Positions 49,265 to 60,562 of a stretch of 64,000 bases of DNA are shown in pieces. Origin of the DNA: Taibaiella sp. (lineage in GTDB: Bacteria; Bacteroidota; Bacteroidia; Chitinophagales; Chitinophagaceae); NCBI GenBank assembly GCA_021740995.1, contig JAIOYR010000003.1:53761-117760 (forward strand). Reading direction: 5' to 3'. Both the position numbers and the translations under genes were made by a program. The notes below the pieces were generated by a model. It made no database searches. It saw nothing but the letters and a program-made list of their open reading frames with translations, and was not told where the DNA came from. The stretch's first letter is position 1. The number at the start of each line of letters is the position of its first letter.

Positions 49265-52200
49265 TTAGAAATCATTTGTATGATTAAGCTCTATCACGCA
49301 TTTGAGACCGTTGTCATTTACAAAAGTTGCCTTTCCGTTTATTTGCATACTCAGTCTGTATACCAGTTTTGCGCCCATTGATCTGCTGCTAACCGGATCA
49401 GCACCTTCTGGCATTCCGGGGCCATTATCTGAGTATATTAGGAAAAATTTATCGGTCTCTTTATCGAACTTTATTTCAATAACGGGTGATGGATTATTAC
49501 TAAAGGCGTGCTTGTACGAATTGGTCAACAGTTCGTTGAGAATTAGTGCCAGGGGGACCGCAAAGTCTATTTTCAATAAGAAACTTGAAATGTTGTTTAC
49601 AAATTTCACTTTCGTATCAGGTTTCGCATATACATTGTCTATGTGACTGAATAGATCATTTGCAAATTTCGAAAAGTCTACTTTGTCAAGGTTGCTGTTT
49701 TGGTACAATTTCTGATGAATTAATGCAATACTGGTTACTCTATTTTGGCTTTCCAGCAGTGCATTTCGCGCAGCCTCATCATTCACTGTTCGTGCCTGCA
49801 ATCTAAGTAGGCTACTTATTACCTGTAGATTGTTTTTTACACGGTGGTGAATTTCCTTTAACAGTATCTCTTTTTGATTTAAAGAATGCATCAAGTCGTT
49901 TGTTTTTTCTTTCACTACTTTATCCAGTCGGATATTCTCCTGAGTAAGCATGTATAAGTGCCACCTGTATGTGGCATTTATTATCAAAAGCACAATTGAA
50001 ATCGCGGTTATTATGAACCACAATCGAAGATATATTGGAGTTATTACATCCAGATCAATGATAAGTTCATTGTTGCTCCAGTTCCCATTTGCCTCTTGAG
50101 CCTTTATGCGCAGTTTCATTTTGCCATATGGCAATCTGCTTAATCGAATAGTACGATCTCTTTGTATGTTCCAGCCAGTATCAAATCCATCTATTTTCCA
50201 ATAGTATAAAGATTGATTCTGGTTGGTGTAGTTGAGTAATGAAAACTCAATGGTGAAGAAACGGTCATTTCGGTTTAGTGTAATTTTATTGGTTGCCAAT
50301 AGATCAGCTGTTTTATCTAAAAGCTGGTTTCTATCACCGTCGAACTGCATAAATGAGGTAATCACCAATGGCGCTCCAGATACACTTTCCTTCAGATAAG
50401 CAGGAAAATCATTAGGGTTAAATGATGTTATACCCGAAATAGAGCCGAAATATATATTGCCTTCGGCATCTTTGCAGTGGGAAATCCTGTTAAACTCATT
50501 GTTGGCTATGCCGTCCTCTTTCAAAAACGAACGTACCGTCCCGGTAGCTTTGTTGAATTGAATTATTCCATTGTCGCTACTCATCCATAAGCGATTGAAT
50601 TTGTCTTCATAAACACCATAAATGTTGTCGTTACTGAGTCCATCTTTTCGAGAGTATAATCGGGATGTTCCTTTTGCTTTATCCCAGCGTATGAGGCCTG
50701 AAGTAGTGCCTAACCAATAGATGTCGTCTTTATCCTGATATAAATGCTGAAACTCGCTGGAAGGAAGGAAATTTGCACCCGAATCTGCTGAAGAATATCT
50801 TGATACTATGCCTTTGGTGTTGTCATATGCATACAGCCCTGAGTTTGTGCATAGATATAGCTCCCCATGCCTGTTTCGAACAAAATCCAGAACAAAAGAA
50901 TTTTCCAACTCCCGGTACCTGCCGTATTGATTAAATTCGGAAACATTACTGCTCACAGGGTTTAGCCATTTAAGTCCTCTTTCCAGTCCTATCAAAAGCT
51001 TGTTTTTTGCTATCTCTGTGATTGCCCAGCAATTTGTTCCGTCTCCTATAGGGATTGCATGTTCTTTTATGGACAGCGTGTTTGTTTCTACCTCATATAT
51101 ACGGCTCCTTCTTCCACAAAATAAATTACCATTGCTTGCTTTATATATTGCCGTGAATGCATTGTATTGGCATGAGAAAAATTTTGTGAAGTTTGTGCAG
51201 TTTTTTATGTCATTGCATACATAGAGTCCGGAGTCTTCAAGCGCAGCATATAGTTTTTTGCCGTCGGGATATAAGCCTCGTAAAGCTACACCGTAAGAAG
51301 AATCTGATGACTTATGAAGGAATTTTCTGAATTTATTGGTAGTTATTGTAATTCCATAGATACCAAACCGTGTAGGTAGCCATACCTTGCCTGCTTTAGT
51401 TTCTGCAAGTCCGGGATGTATGGAAAATGGCGCTATTCCGTCCTTACTAAAATCATGAATCAATCCAATAGACAGACTCCACAACTTTCCCTGAAACCAC
51501 ACCAGATCATCTACGCCTGTGTAGAAAAATACATCATCTTTCGATTTGTCTTTTTTGGGTAATTTGTCAGTAATCTCATTAATATGCAAAGCGGTGTCAA
51601 TGTAAAAATATCTATCAGCCCCTTTGTTTCCGGCATAAATACCCCAGCCGGTTTTGTAGTAGTAAAATGTGTCGATTTTTATCGGAAATATGTTGTTTCT
51701 TATCAATCTTCCGGTGAAATCAGTTTCTATTATTTCCGTATCACTTTTCAGGTACCAGGCAGTATTTTTCTCTGTTGCCGTAATAAATTTTGAGTGTGGT
51801 AAATTAGGTGCGAGTTGATTTTTGCTGTAACCGTTTACTTCAATTTTGTAATATACATTTTGCCAATAGTCAGGAACAATACTACTGTCCGGCAGCGTTT
51901 TCGAAAATCCCCTGAAAGGCACATCGACTGATTTGTAGCTTTTTATTTTTCCTGTAGGCGTGTTTAATATAGCTAGCTCAGCCGTGGACCGGCTCTTTAT
52001 CCATATATTTTCGGCTGAATCTTCTACTATATCTCCTATGTCATTAAACGATAAGCCATCTTTCTCTTTTAAATAAGAACGGAAATTATAACCATCAAAA
52101 CGGTTTAGTCCTTTTAGTGTTCCAAGCCAGATGTATCCTTTAGAATCCTGTAAAATATTGGTAATCAGCCGATGACTAAGTCCATCTTTTATGTCCCAGA

Positions 52201-52357
52201 CTTGTGTAGATACAATATATTCTTTGGTTGGCTGGTAGTTGATATTTTTCCTGTTATTTTCTTCTTTTAGTAGAGATATGGTGGCATTTTTTTCCTGCTT
52301 CTGTGCTGACGTAACAAAAGGAAACAATAAGAGAATGAAGATGAGCCACCGTTTCAT
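49265..52357 (-). CDS. Two-component propeller-type (Reg_prop/Y_Y_Y) sensor histidine kinase, HisKA_2
   Basis: WDIKDGLSHRLITNILQDSKGYIWLGTLKGLNRFDGYNF; LKEIHHRVKNNLQVISSLLRLQ; HATPase ALILNELLTNSYKHAF. Confidence 0.94.
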   Translation of the reverse strand: MKRWLIFILLLFPFVTSAQKQEKNATISLLKEENNRKNINYQPTKEYIVSTQVWDIKDGLSHRLITNILQDSKGYIWLGTLKGLNRFDGYNFRSYLKEKDGLSFNDIGDIVEDSAENIWIKSRSTAELAILNTPTGKIKSYKSVDVPFRGFSKTLPDSSIVPDYWQNVYYKIEVNGYSKNQLAPNLPHSKFITATEKNTAWYLKSDTEIIETDFTGRLIRNNIFPIKIDTFYYYKTGWGIYAGNKGADRYFYIDTALHINEITDKLPKKDKSKDDVFFYTGVDDLVWFQGKLWSLSIGLIHDFSKDGIAPFSIHPGLAETKAGKVWLPTRFGIYGITITTNKFRKFLHKSSDSSYGVALRGLYPDGKKLYAALEDSGLYVCNDIKNCTNFTKFFSCQYNAFTAIYKASNGNLFCGRRSRIYEVETNTLSIKEHAIPIGDGTNCWAITEIAKNKLLIGLERGLKWLNPVSSNVSEFNQYGRYRELENSFVLDFVRNRHGELYLCTNSGLYAYDNTKGIVSRYSSADSGANFLPSSEFQHLYQDKDDIYWLGTTSGLIRWDKAKGTSRLYSRKDGLSNDNIYGVYEDKFNRLWMSSDNGIIQFNKATGTVRSFLKEDGIANNEFNRISHCKDAEGNIYFGSISGITSFNPNDFPAYLKESVSGAPLVITSFMQFDGDRNQLLDKTADLLATNKITLNRNDRFFTIEFSLLNYTNQNQSLYYWKIDGFDTGWNIQRDRTIRLSRLPYGKMKLRIKAQEANGNWSNNELIIDLDVITPIYLRLWFIITAISIVLLIINATYRWHLYMLTQENIRLDKVVKEKTNDLMHSLNQKEILLKEIHHRVKNNLQVISSLLRLQARTVNDEAARNALLESQNRVTSIALIHQKLYQNSNLDKVDFSKFANDLFSHIDNVYAKPDTKVKFVNNISSFLLKIDFAVPLALILNELLTNSYKHAFSNNPSPVIEIKFDKETDKFFLIYSDNGPGMPEGADPVSSRSMGAKLVYRLSMQINGKATFVNDNGLKCVIELNHTNDF

Positions 52358-52642
52358 GAAAAGCCAAAATACAATTTTTAGCCAATTACTTTCTCAATAA
52401 AAAATTAAAGACGCTGTCTGCTATGCGTATCAATAGCTGAATAATCTTCCTCTCAGTTCGACTTTCCCTGTAATGTTGGTATATAGATGCAATCTATCGA
52501 AACGTATCAGACAGGATAGTTCTTATTCTTTTGACTAGTGTAAGTTAGCGAGTTTGTGAATTCACTATATGCGGTCGAAAATTATTTCGCCTTCTTTCAA
52601 CATCAGACAAGTTGTATCTGAGAATTGACATCAAATCCACTT

Positions 52643-52879
52643 TTAAAAGTTCGAAAGTTGTCCTGTCCTCTGTATGCCATCCGGTTCGTTTAGTCTATAT
52701 CCGTTTAGTCTATAATATAGTGGAGTGGATGGACCTGAAGTTGTTGCCACCAAGGTTCCTTGTACAGGGAAATAGAATACGTCAGAGCTATGATATTGAT
52801 GAATTATCAATGACTTGTACCTTACCTGCACCAAAGCAATTGCAGAAGGGTGTTGCACAGGAAACGTCAAAAAATCCAA
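52643..52879 (-). pseudogene. Possible remnant of a SprB-type repeat protein
   Basis: QGTLVATTSGPSTPLYYRLNGYRLNEPDGIQRTGQLSNF resembles a SprB repeat fragment (GxxxYxYxLNG...GxFxxL). Weak. Confidence 0.3.
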
Positions 52880-52910
52880 CGAGTACCGAACTGGAAAATA
52901 ATACGATACA

Positions 52911-55385
52911 CTATTGTTTTGTAAATGAAAGAGTCTGCTCTATCTCCGGATACTTCACATTTACAAAATAAATTCCTGCAGCCAGGTTGTTCGTAATAAT
53001 CACCGATTCTTTTATTTCCCCATTGTGAATGGCCGATTTATCCCTCAATATCACTTTGCCGGAGATATTGGTAATGACAATTTCTGCTATCCCGTTTTTT
53101 GTACCCGCTTTTCCTGTGAGCGAGAATGTGCCATTATTAGGATTGGGATACAAACTGAATTGAATGTCATTTACCGGTGAGGGGGCGGTCAGCGATACTG
53201 TTGATGTATCCTCAGGGATAGATGTAGTGTCAGGGTCACCAAATTTGGCCATGTAACCTTGATTGTAGGATGTAGAACCACTGCCACCCACAGGCATAAA
53301 TCCACCTGCTGTAGAAATGCCGTCTGTGCTATTTGTTTGCCCACATATATATACCGCTTCACCAAAATAAGAACAAGCTCTTCCATCATCATCCACGCTG
53401 CCACCATAGTAAGTGCACCATTTTCGGGCGCCTATTCTGTTGAATTTGCCAAGAAATGCGTCCATAGTGCCGCCACCATACACGCTTTGCCATGCCGAAT
53501 CGCTTACTACGCCGCTGGTGCTTGCAGTAGATCCAATTACATAGATATTCGCAGAGTCGTCTACAGATAGTCTGCTGAAATCAGTATACTCATCCATAGG
53601 GCCACCAATATAGGTGCCCCACAATCTGGTTCCCATTTCACGATGAAATTTCATGAGAAATGCATCGGCACCACCGGCTCTGGTTGGCTGAAAGCTCCCC
53701 GGAGAGGCTATCACCGCATCGCTTTCCGTAGTTCCCATCACATATACATCATAAAACCGGTCGCATATCACACCTCCCGACTTTTCTGCATTTGTTCCGC
53801 CAATGTAGGTGGCCCATGCAAATGCGCCGCTGTTGTTATATTTCACCAGTGCAGCATCGGTGTTTCCGCCAAACACTATTTGGTGCCCGAAGCTGGAAGA
53901 TATTCCTGTGGCACTGGTGGTCCAGCCTGTCAGGTAAGTGTCAAACCCATCTGTACATGCATTGCCGTTATACTCATTGCCGGGGCCGCCGTGATAGGAG
54001 CCCCATATACGCGTGCCAAGTGTGTCATATTGAATGATGTACCAGTCAAAACCACCCGCTCTTGCCGGCTGGTGTGCTGCAGGAGTTGCTATATTAGTCG
54101 TTTCATTCGTATCTCCTGCCAGATAGACTTTTCCAGATGCATCGCAAGATACTGAGCCGGGTATATTGGCGCCGGCACCACCTGCATAAGTGCACCATTT
54201 GAGTGAGCCATCAGGTCCAAATTTAACCAGAAAAGCATCGTAAGGCATGCCGCCAAATACACTCTGCTGGCTACCTGCGGTAGCTATGCCTGTAGTGCTG
54301 GATGTGGGGCCGCACACATACACCATGCCGTTCCTGTCACAATCTATCCCTGTAGCCCACTCTCCATCCGGACCTCCATAATAGGTAGCCCATATCCTGT
54401 TGCCCGATGAGTCGAACTTAACCAGATAAGCATCTGTAAGGCCGCTGAATACATACTGGTGGGCTCCTACGGTAGCTATGCTGCCGGTAGTTCCCGACCA
54501 TGTGAGGCCACAGCCATATACGCTGCCGGTGTCAAATGCTTTGATGCCATAAAAAGGGCTAGTGCTTGAATCAGGTCCGTAATAGGTACCCCAGATAAGC
54601 TCGGGGTCTATTACAATTGCCTCGCTTGATTTTCTGCTTACATCATAGCTTAGTGTGTTGCCCTTAAGTTTGTAGGCCGAGTTTATTACTTCCCCTCCCG
54701 CTGTAAAACACACAGGTGCTTTTTCTATTACCTTTCCCATTGGTGTAATGGCTACTATGTTTCCATCTTTGTCCACAGACAGGGATGATTGTCCTTTATA
54801 CTGCACCTGAATCAATGAAGCATTACCTTTTTTGCCCACCACAAATTCATGCTCTACTTTTTTGCCATCAATAAAAATCACCCAATCAATATCCGGGTAT
54901 ATGTCTTTGTACACAATTTTATGGTATGAATGCGACCTGATTCCTCCTTGCGGGCATCTTGGAAGGTAGTAGTTTTCGTAATACGCCTGTTGTTCGCTAG
55001 CTATACATTTTGCGCTGTTGTTGGCGCCTACCAGCACTACATCCAGCCTGTAGGTACTTATAGTAGCTGAAAGTGGGTCTTCGTATCTTTGGTCGGTTGC
55101 ATCGCCGGTAAAAAGCGGCTCTTTGTAGGTCCCGGGCATATGCATGTTTGTAACCTCAGTCTTTGAAAACTGATAATGTAATTCTCCGCTACCTATAAAT
55201 ATATTAATATTTGGTGCCGGCAGTACGTAGTCAATGTCAGTTCTCGTATTGCCATTCTGGTCCTTTATCTGTCCTTTGTTTTCTATAAATAGAAGCTGGT
55301 AATTCCCCGCAACCGGTTTTGTTCTGCCAATAGCAACTGTCGTTGAAATAGAAAAAAGAAAAACAAATAAAGACTGATAATTCAT
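52911..55385 (-). CDS. SBBP-propeller secreted protein with T9SS type A tail; paralogue of the N-terminal part of 37025..48202
   Basis: LLFIENKGQIKDQNGNTRTDIDYVLPAPNINIFIGSGELHYQFSK; GTYYGGPDGEWATG repeats; FSLYPNPNNGTFSLTGKAG. Confidence 0.93.
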   Translation of the reverse strand: MNYQSLFVFLFSISTTVAIGRTKPVAGNYQLLFIENKGQIKDQNGNTRTDIDYVLPAPNINIFIGSGELHYQFSKTEVTNMHMPGTYKEPLFTGDATDQRYEDPLSATISTYRLDVVLVGANNSAKCIASEQQAYYENYYLPRCPQGGIRSHSYHKIVYKDIYPDIDWVIFIDGKKVEHEFVVGKKGNASLIQVQYKGQSSLSVDKDGNIVAITPMGKVIEKAPVCFTAGGEVINSAYKLKGNTLSYDVSRKSSEAIVIDPELIWGTYYGPDSSTSPFYGIKAFDTGSVYGCGLTWSGTTGSIATVGAHQYVFSGLTDAYLVKFDSSGNRIWATYYGGPDGEWATGIDCDRNGMVYVCGPTSSTTGIATAGSQQSVFGGMPYDAFLVKFGPDGSLKWCTYAGGAGANIPGSVSCDASGKVYLAGDTNETTNIATPAAHQPARAGGFDWYIIQYDTLGTRIWGSYHGGPGNEYNGNACTDGFDTYLTGWTTSATGISSSFGHQIVFGGNTDAALVKYNNSGAFAWATYIGGTNAEKSGGVICDRFYDVYVMGTTESDAVIASPGSFQPTRAGGADAFLMKFHREMGTRLWGTYIGGPMDEYTDFSRLSVDDSANIYVIGSTASTSGVVSDSAWQSVYGGGTMDAFLGKFNRIGARKWCTYYGGSVDDDGRACSYFGEAVYICGQTNSTDGISTAGGFMPVGGSGSTSYNQGYMAKFGDPDTTSIPEDTSTVSLTAPSPVNDIQFSLYPNPNNGTFSLTGKAGTKNGIAEIVITNISGKVILRDKSAIHNGEIKESVIITNNLAAGIYFVNVKYPEIEQTLSFTKQ

Positions 55386-55817
55386 AGCTACTTCGGTTAT
55401 AAACTAAAAAAATAAATAGCAATACAGTGCAGAAAAAAGGCGCCCCGTGAAGCCATAAAATATACTGATTTTACTAAGTTAGGTGTAATTGAGTGAGAAA
55501 CCAAACAAATTAATAAAAATTTTTCAAATAATTATTCAATGTAATGTGTTTTATTTCTTATTAAAATACATAGAGTGGTGCAGGTAAATTATTAAATAAT
55601 CACACTTTTATACTTGTATTCAGGCAAATATATGTGATTGCTTAAGTAATGTCATATACAAAGCGCTCGAAAAACACGATTCCTGGGGAAGATAGGTATT
55701 GGTTTGTCTTCTTCGTGGTTTCTTTTTTTTAAGAAATTTTTATAGGTGTACAATTGCAATCAGGCTATACTTATTAGGCAAAACACAAGACATTCTATAT
55801 ATTTGCTGCCCGGTATG

Positions 55818-56630
55818 CGCATACATTTTAGAAATTTATTGTATTTATTGGTCCTTTGCGTCAGTCTATTCTCCTGTCGAGGGTTTGAAAAAATCCGTAA
55901 GAGCAGCGATGTAAACTACAAGCTTACCAAGGCGAATGAATACTACGAAAAGAAAGATTATTCGCATGCACACATGCTTTACAAAGAGCTGATGCCAATA
56001 ATGAAAAGCACCCGCAATTATGAAGCATTGTACTACAAATATGCTTACACCCTTTATTACCTGAAAGACTATGTAGAAGCATCTTATCATTTTAAGAACT
56101 TCTCTGAATATTTTCCGTTGAGCAAGGATGCCGAAGAGTGTGAATACATGAGTGCTTTCTGCCTATACAAGTACGCACCAAAGCAGGAGCTGGATCAGAC
56201 AAATACTATGAAATCGCTGGAAGCACTGAAGACTTTTGTGGTTAAATATCCATCATCTACAAGGCTTGTCGATGCAAACAAGCTGATAGATGAGTCTAAA
56301 GATAAGCTGGAAACAAAGCAGGCTGATGCAGCCAAATTGTATTATAACATAAACCAGTTTAAGGCAGCTACGGTAACTTATAAAAGTGTAATGCGCAACT
56401 ACCCTGACTCTAAGAAAGCAGACCAGTATTTGTACATGATAATGAAGGCAAATTACAAATATGCAAAGGCCAGTGTACCTGCCAAGCAGGAAGAGCGCTA
56501 TGCTATTGCCCTTAGTGCCTACAGAGAATTAAAGGATACTTATCCGCAATCTGCTTATCTTGCAGATGCTGAGAAGCTATATACTGAAACAGATAACAAC
56601 GTAAAAAAAATAAGAAATGAGCACAAATAG
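55818..56630 (+). CDS. bamD: Outer membrane assembly lipoprotein BamD (ORF opens at 55746; M at 55818 preferred)
   Basis: Lipoprotein signal LLYLLVLCVSLFSC; TPR-like YNLTKANEYYEKKDYSHAHMLYKEL...EASYHFKNFSEYFPLSKDAEECEYM. Confidence 0.88.
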   Translation, partial: RIHFRNLLYLLVLCVSLFSCRGFEKIRKSSDVNYKLTKANEYYEKKDYSHAHMLYKELMPIMKSTRNYEALYYKYAYTLYYLKDYVEASYHFKNFSEYFPLSKDAEECEYMSAFCLYKYAPKQELDQTNTMKSLEALKTFVVKYPSSTRLVDANKLIDESKDKLETKQADAAKLYYNINQFKAATVTYKSVMRNYPDSKKADQYLYMIMKANYKYAKASVPAKQEERYAIALSAYRELKDTYPQSAYLADAEKLYTETDNNVKKIRNEHK

Positions 56631-56937
56631 AAGGTCACTTACGTCTATGAACCCGCTTGTGGAAACGCGCGATGTAGTAGCATTGAAAGAAAAAACAGGT
56701 AATCTGTATGAGTCTATCGCGGTGATATCGCGCAGGGCAAACCAGATTTCTGTAACTATGAAAGAAGAACTGCACCGCAAACTCGATGAGTTTACCGTTC
56801 ATGGCGATAACCTGGAAGAAGTGCATGAAAATAAGGAGCAAATAGAAATATCGCGTATTTACGAGCGTATGGCTAATGCACCACTGCAGAGCATCAACGA
56901 GTTCAACGAGGACCAGATTTACTACAGAAAGAAATAA
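56617..56937 (+). CDS. rpoZ: DNA-directed RNA polymerase subunit omega (Bacteroidota-type)
   Basis: VETRDVVALKEKTGNLYESIAVISRRANQISVTMKEEL; immediately after bamD. Confidence 0.85.
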   Translation: MSTNRRSLTSMNPLVETRDVVALKEKTGNLYESIAVISRRANQISVTMKEELHRKLDEFTVHGDNLEEVHENKEQIEISRIYERMANAPLQSINEFNEDQIYYRKK

Positions 56938-56967
56938 AATTTCCCCTTCAGGGGAGATGTTTTTACA

Positions 56968-57007
56968 CAAAAAAGAAGCTATACTCATATGGGTGTAGCT
57001 TCTTTTT
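56968..57007 (+). terminator. Rho-independent terminator
   Basis: AAAAAGAAGCTATAC...GGTGTAGCTTCTTTTT. Confidence 0.85.
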
Positions 57008-57079
57008 GTTTTTCATATACATTACCACCAATTAATGCAGGTTTTTTGCTTGAGCAATTTCCCGTAATTTGCAGCTAAG

Positions 57080-59926
57080 ATGAGTACAATGATTCCGGAG
57101 CAGGGCTTTATAGTGGTGCAGGGTGCACGGGTACACAACCTGAAAAATATTGACGTTAAGATTCCTAAAAATAAGCTGGTAGTCATTACCGGCATCAGCG
57201 GCAGCGGCAAGTCGTCGCTGGCATTTGATACTATTTTTGCAGAGGGGCAGCGCCGCTACATGGAGAGCTTTGCGGCTTATGCCAGGCAGTTTGTAGGCGA
57301 CCTGGATCGCCCCGACGTGGATAAGATTTCCGGCCTGTCGCCGGTGATATCCATAGAGCAGAAAACCACCAATCGCAACCCCCGCTCTACCGTAGGTACT
57401 GTTACAGAAGTATACGATTTCATGCGCCTGCTTTTTGCGCGTGTGGCAGATGCCTTCTCTTACAATACGGGTAAGAAAATGACAAAGTTCAGCGAGGAGG
57501 AAATAGTAGCACACATACAGGAGCATTTTGCAGGAAAGAAGATAATGTTGCTGGCACCAATCATACGCGGTCGCAAGGGGCATTACCGCGAGCTCTTTGA
57601 GCAGCTGCGTAAGCAGGGATATGTAAAGGTGCGCATAGACGGCGAGGTTACAGACCTGAAAGAAAAGATGCAGCTGGACCGCTACAAGATTCACGAAATT
57701 GAGCTGGTTGTAGACAGGATAGTAGTGCAGCCCGACGGACTTACCCGCATGAGCCAGAGCATACAGAAATGCCTGCAGATGGGTAAAGACCTGATGTTTG
57801 TGGCAGATGTGGAGACGGATAAAATTCATCAGTACAGCAAGCAGCTGATGTGCGTGGAGACGGGCATATCTTACGAAGAACCATCGCCCAATACATTCTC
57901 TTTCAACTCGCCCTATGGCGCCTGCCCCAAGTGCAAGGGCCTCGGAAAGGTGTATGCCGTAAATATGCAAAGCGTGCTGCCAGACACCACGAAAAGTATC
58001 AACGAAGGGGCAATAGCACCGCTGGGTGTGGAGCGCGACTCATGGTCTTACCAGATGGCTACTACGCTGGCTAAGAAGAACAAAATACCACTGGACAAAC
58101 CCATAAAAGACATACCTGAAAAACAACTGAATCTGCTGCTCTACGGCAATGAGCAAGGGGTGATCACTTACGTCAGCGATGATACAGTAAGTTATACGGA
58201 GCAGGTAGTAAAGCACAATTACGAAGGCATTGTGAATATGGTCTTGCGTTGGTTTAGCGAAACTACGTCCGAGGGGGTGCGCTCATGGGCGGAGAGCTTT
58301 ATGGAACTCAACACCTGCCCGGAATGTAACGGTGCCAGACTGAAAAAAGAAAGCCTTTTCTTCAAGGTAGATGAAAAGAATATTGCAGAGCTTGCCGACC
58401 TCTCGCTTTTGGCACTCATGGAGTGGTTTGAAGGGATAGAAAAACGCCTGAGTGTAAAACAAAAAACCATAGCAAAAGACATACTTAAAGAGATACGCGA
58501 CAGGCTGCACTTTCTGCTCGATGTGGGATTGCATTACCTGACCATGGACCGACCTACCCGCACCCTGAGTGGCGGTGAGTCGCAGCGCATAAGACTGGCT
58601 ACTCAGATAGGCTCGCAGCTTACCGGTATCACATACATACTGGATGAGCCCAGTATAGGCTTGCACCAGCGCGACAATCAGCGGCTGATAAAGGCACTTA
58701 AAAGCCTGCGCGATAGTGGTAACTCCGTATTGGTGGTAGAGCACGATAAAGACATAATGCTGGCATCAGATTATCTGATAGATATAGGACCTGCGGCAGG
58801 GTTTCATGGTGGCAGAATAGTAAGTGAAGGTACTCCGGCTCAGATACTTAAAGGAAGCACTACTACTGCCAGATACCTGAACCACACACTGAGTATAGAG
58901 GTGCCAGCCGAAAGAAGACCCGGCAACGGCAATTTCTTAACGCTCGCAGGTGCTACCGGCAACAATCTGAAAAACGTATCGGTGAAGTTGCCCCTGGGTA
59001 CATTCATCTGTGTAAGTGGTGTGAGCGGTAGTGGCAAGAGCACACTCATAAATGAAACCCTTTACCCGATCCTCGCACGACATTGTTATCCTACCTTTAA
59101 GCAGGCGCCTATGCCCTACAAGAAGATTCAAGGGCTGGAGCATATAGACAAAGTCATAGAGATAGACCAAAGCCCTATAGGGCGCACACCGCGCAGCAAT
59201 CCTGCTACTTATTGCGGTTTCTTCAATGAGATCAGGCAATTGTTTGCTCAGGTGCCGGAGGCTAAGATAAGAGGGTACAATCCCGGCAGGTTCTCATTTA
59301 ATGTAAAGAGCGGCAGATGCGAGGAATGTCAGGGGGGCGGTATGCGCACGATAGAAATGAACTTTTTGCCCGATGTATATGTGCTATGCGAAAAGTGTAA
59401 TGGTAAGCGGTACAACCGCGAAACACTGGAAATACGGTTCAAAGGCAAGTCGATAGCCGATGTACTGAACATGACGGTAGATGAAGCGGTAGAGTTTTTT
59501 GTGAATGTATCTTTCCTGCACCGCAGGGTGAAAACCCTTCAGGATGTGGGGCTGGGCTATGTAACCTTGGGGCAGAGTGCCGTAACCCTGAGTGGTGGTG
59601 AAGCACAACGTGTGAAACTGGCAACAGAACTATCTAAAAGAGATACGGGGCAAACCATATACATTCTTGATGAGCCTACTACCGGGCTGCATTTCGAAGA
59701 TATAAAACACTTGCTACTGGTTCTAAACCGACTGGTAGACCGGGGTAATACAGTGCTGGTAATAGAGCACAATCTGGATGTGGTAAAGGTAGCTGACTAT
59801 GTAATAGATATGGGCCCGGAGGGCGGAGGTGGCGGTGGGGTAGTAGTAGGTGCCGGCACACCCGAGGTCATAGCCGGTATCAAAGCCAGCCATACCGGAT
59901 TGTTTCTGAAAGATGAACTGAAGTAG
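57080..59926 (+). CDS. uvrA: Excinuclease ABC subunit UvrA
   Basis: [108 protein letters not shown]. Confidence 0.98.
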   Translation: MSTMIPEQGFIVVQGARVHNLKNIDVKIPKNKLVVITGISGSGKSSLAFDTIFAEGQRRYMESFAAYARQFVGDLDRPDVDKISGLSPVISIEQKTTNRNPRSTVGTVTEVYDFMRLLFARVADAFSYNTGKKMTKFSEEEIVAHIQEHFAGKKIMLLAPIIRGRKGHYRELFEQLRKQGYVKVRIDGEVTDLKEKMQLDRYKIHEIELVVDRIVVQPDGLTRMSQSIQKCLQMGKDLMFVADVETDKIHQYSKQLMCVETGISYEEPSPNTFSFNSPYGACPKCKGLGKVYAVNMQSVLPDTTKSINEGAIAPLGVERDSWSYQMATTLAKKNKIPLDKPIKDIPEKQLNLLLYGNEQGVITYVSDDTVSYTEQVVKHNYEGIVNMVLRWFSETTSEGVRSWAESFMELNTCPECNGARLKKESLFFKVDEKNIAELADLSLLALMEWFEGIEKRLSVKQKTIAKDILKEIRDRLHFLLDVGLHYLTMDRPTRTLSGGESQRIRLATQIGSQLTGITYILDEPSIGLHQRDNQRLIKALKSLRDSGNSVLVVEHDKDIMLASDYLIDIGPAAGFHGGRIVSEGTPAQILKGSTTTARYLNHTLSIEVPAERRPGNGNFLTLAGATGNNLKNVSVKLPLGTFICVSGVSGSGKSTLINETLYPILARHCYPTFKQAPMPYKKIQGLEHIDKVIEIDQSPIGRTPRSNPATYCGFFNEIRQLFAQVPEAKIRGYNPGRFSFNVKSGRCEECQGGGMRTIEMNFLPDVYVLCEKCNGKRYNRETLEIRFKGKSIADVLNMTVDEAVEFFVNVSFLHRRVKTLQDVGLGYVTLGQSAVTLSGGEAQRVKLATELSKRDTGQTIYILDEPTTGLHFEDIKHLLLVLNRLVDRGNTVLVIEHNLDVVKVADYVIDMGPEGGGGGGVVVGAGTPEVIAGIKASHTGLFLKDELK

Positions 59927-60065
59927 TAATCAGCTGCGGCGGTGCTATAGGCATTATGGCATTCAGCTGTTGTTGTTTACCGATACTACATTTCCTGGTC
60001 TGCCACTAACTTCAGAAACGCAGTGCTGTCTTTATCAAATAGTAAAGGAATAAACAGCACTCTCC

Positions 60066-60272
60066 GGAAATATTATAGAGCTATACGGCAACTCAGGCGC
60101 ACTGGTAGTCATCATGTTGTTTGTATTCTACTCATCGCTCATACTCTACTACAGCGCTGCCTTCACCCGGGAGTGGGGTGTATATTGCGACTATGAAGTT
60201 ATGCCACTTCCCCACGCTTCCGGCTATAAGATCACCTCAGACGACGAACCAGCACCACCCAAAGGACTCTAA
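60066..60272 (+). pseudogene. C-terminal remnant of a YihY/virulence-factor-BrkB-like membrane protein
   Basis: In-frame GNIIELYGNSGALVVIMLFVFYSSLILYYSAAFTREWGVYCDYEVMPLPHASGYKI...KGL*, preceded by in-frame TAA at 60051-60053 and no start codon matching a full gene. Confidence 0.7.
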
Positions 60273-60562
60273 TATTGATTTTGTAGTGGTGAAACATACG
60301 GCATTCTTTGCGCCTCCGCACTAAAAGGCAGATCCACGTATCCGGCTATGGGATTTATTTAGGAGTAATGTCGGATCAGGTCAGTATACTAAAGTCTTCA
60401 CTACTTCGAACTGGAACGCTACTTGATTGGTCGTACGCCAATTACTACTCACCAATCAGGTGCTCTTCTTAAGAAATAAAATTTTGTAAAAGGCAATCCC
60501 TCTTATACATTATCAAAAGAAAGTGATAATTTCACTACATCCTTTAGCATATATCTATACTT

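Noticed and set aside
52612-52971. 119-aa + strand ORF
   Set aside because: Overlaps the 3' end of the SBBP gene and has no recognisable similarity; the minus-strand SprB-like fragment is the better reading.
60424-60458. 8-bp inverted repeat TGATTGGT...ACCAATCA
   Set aside because: Short and with a long spacer in AT-rich intergenic DNA; likely chance.
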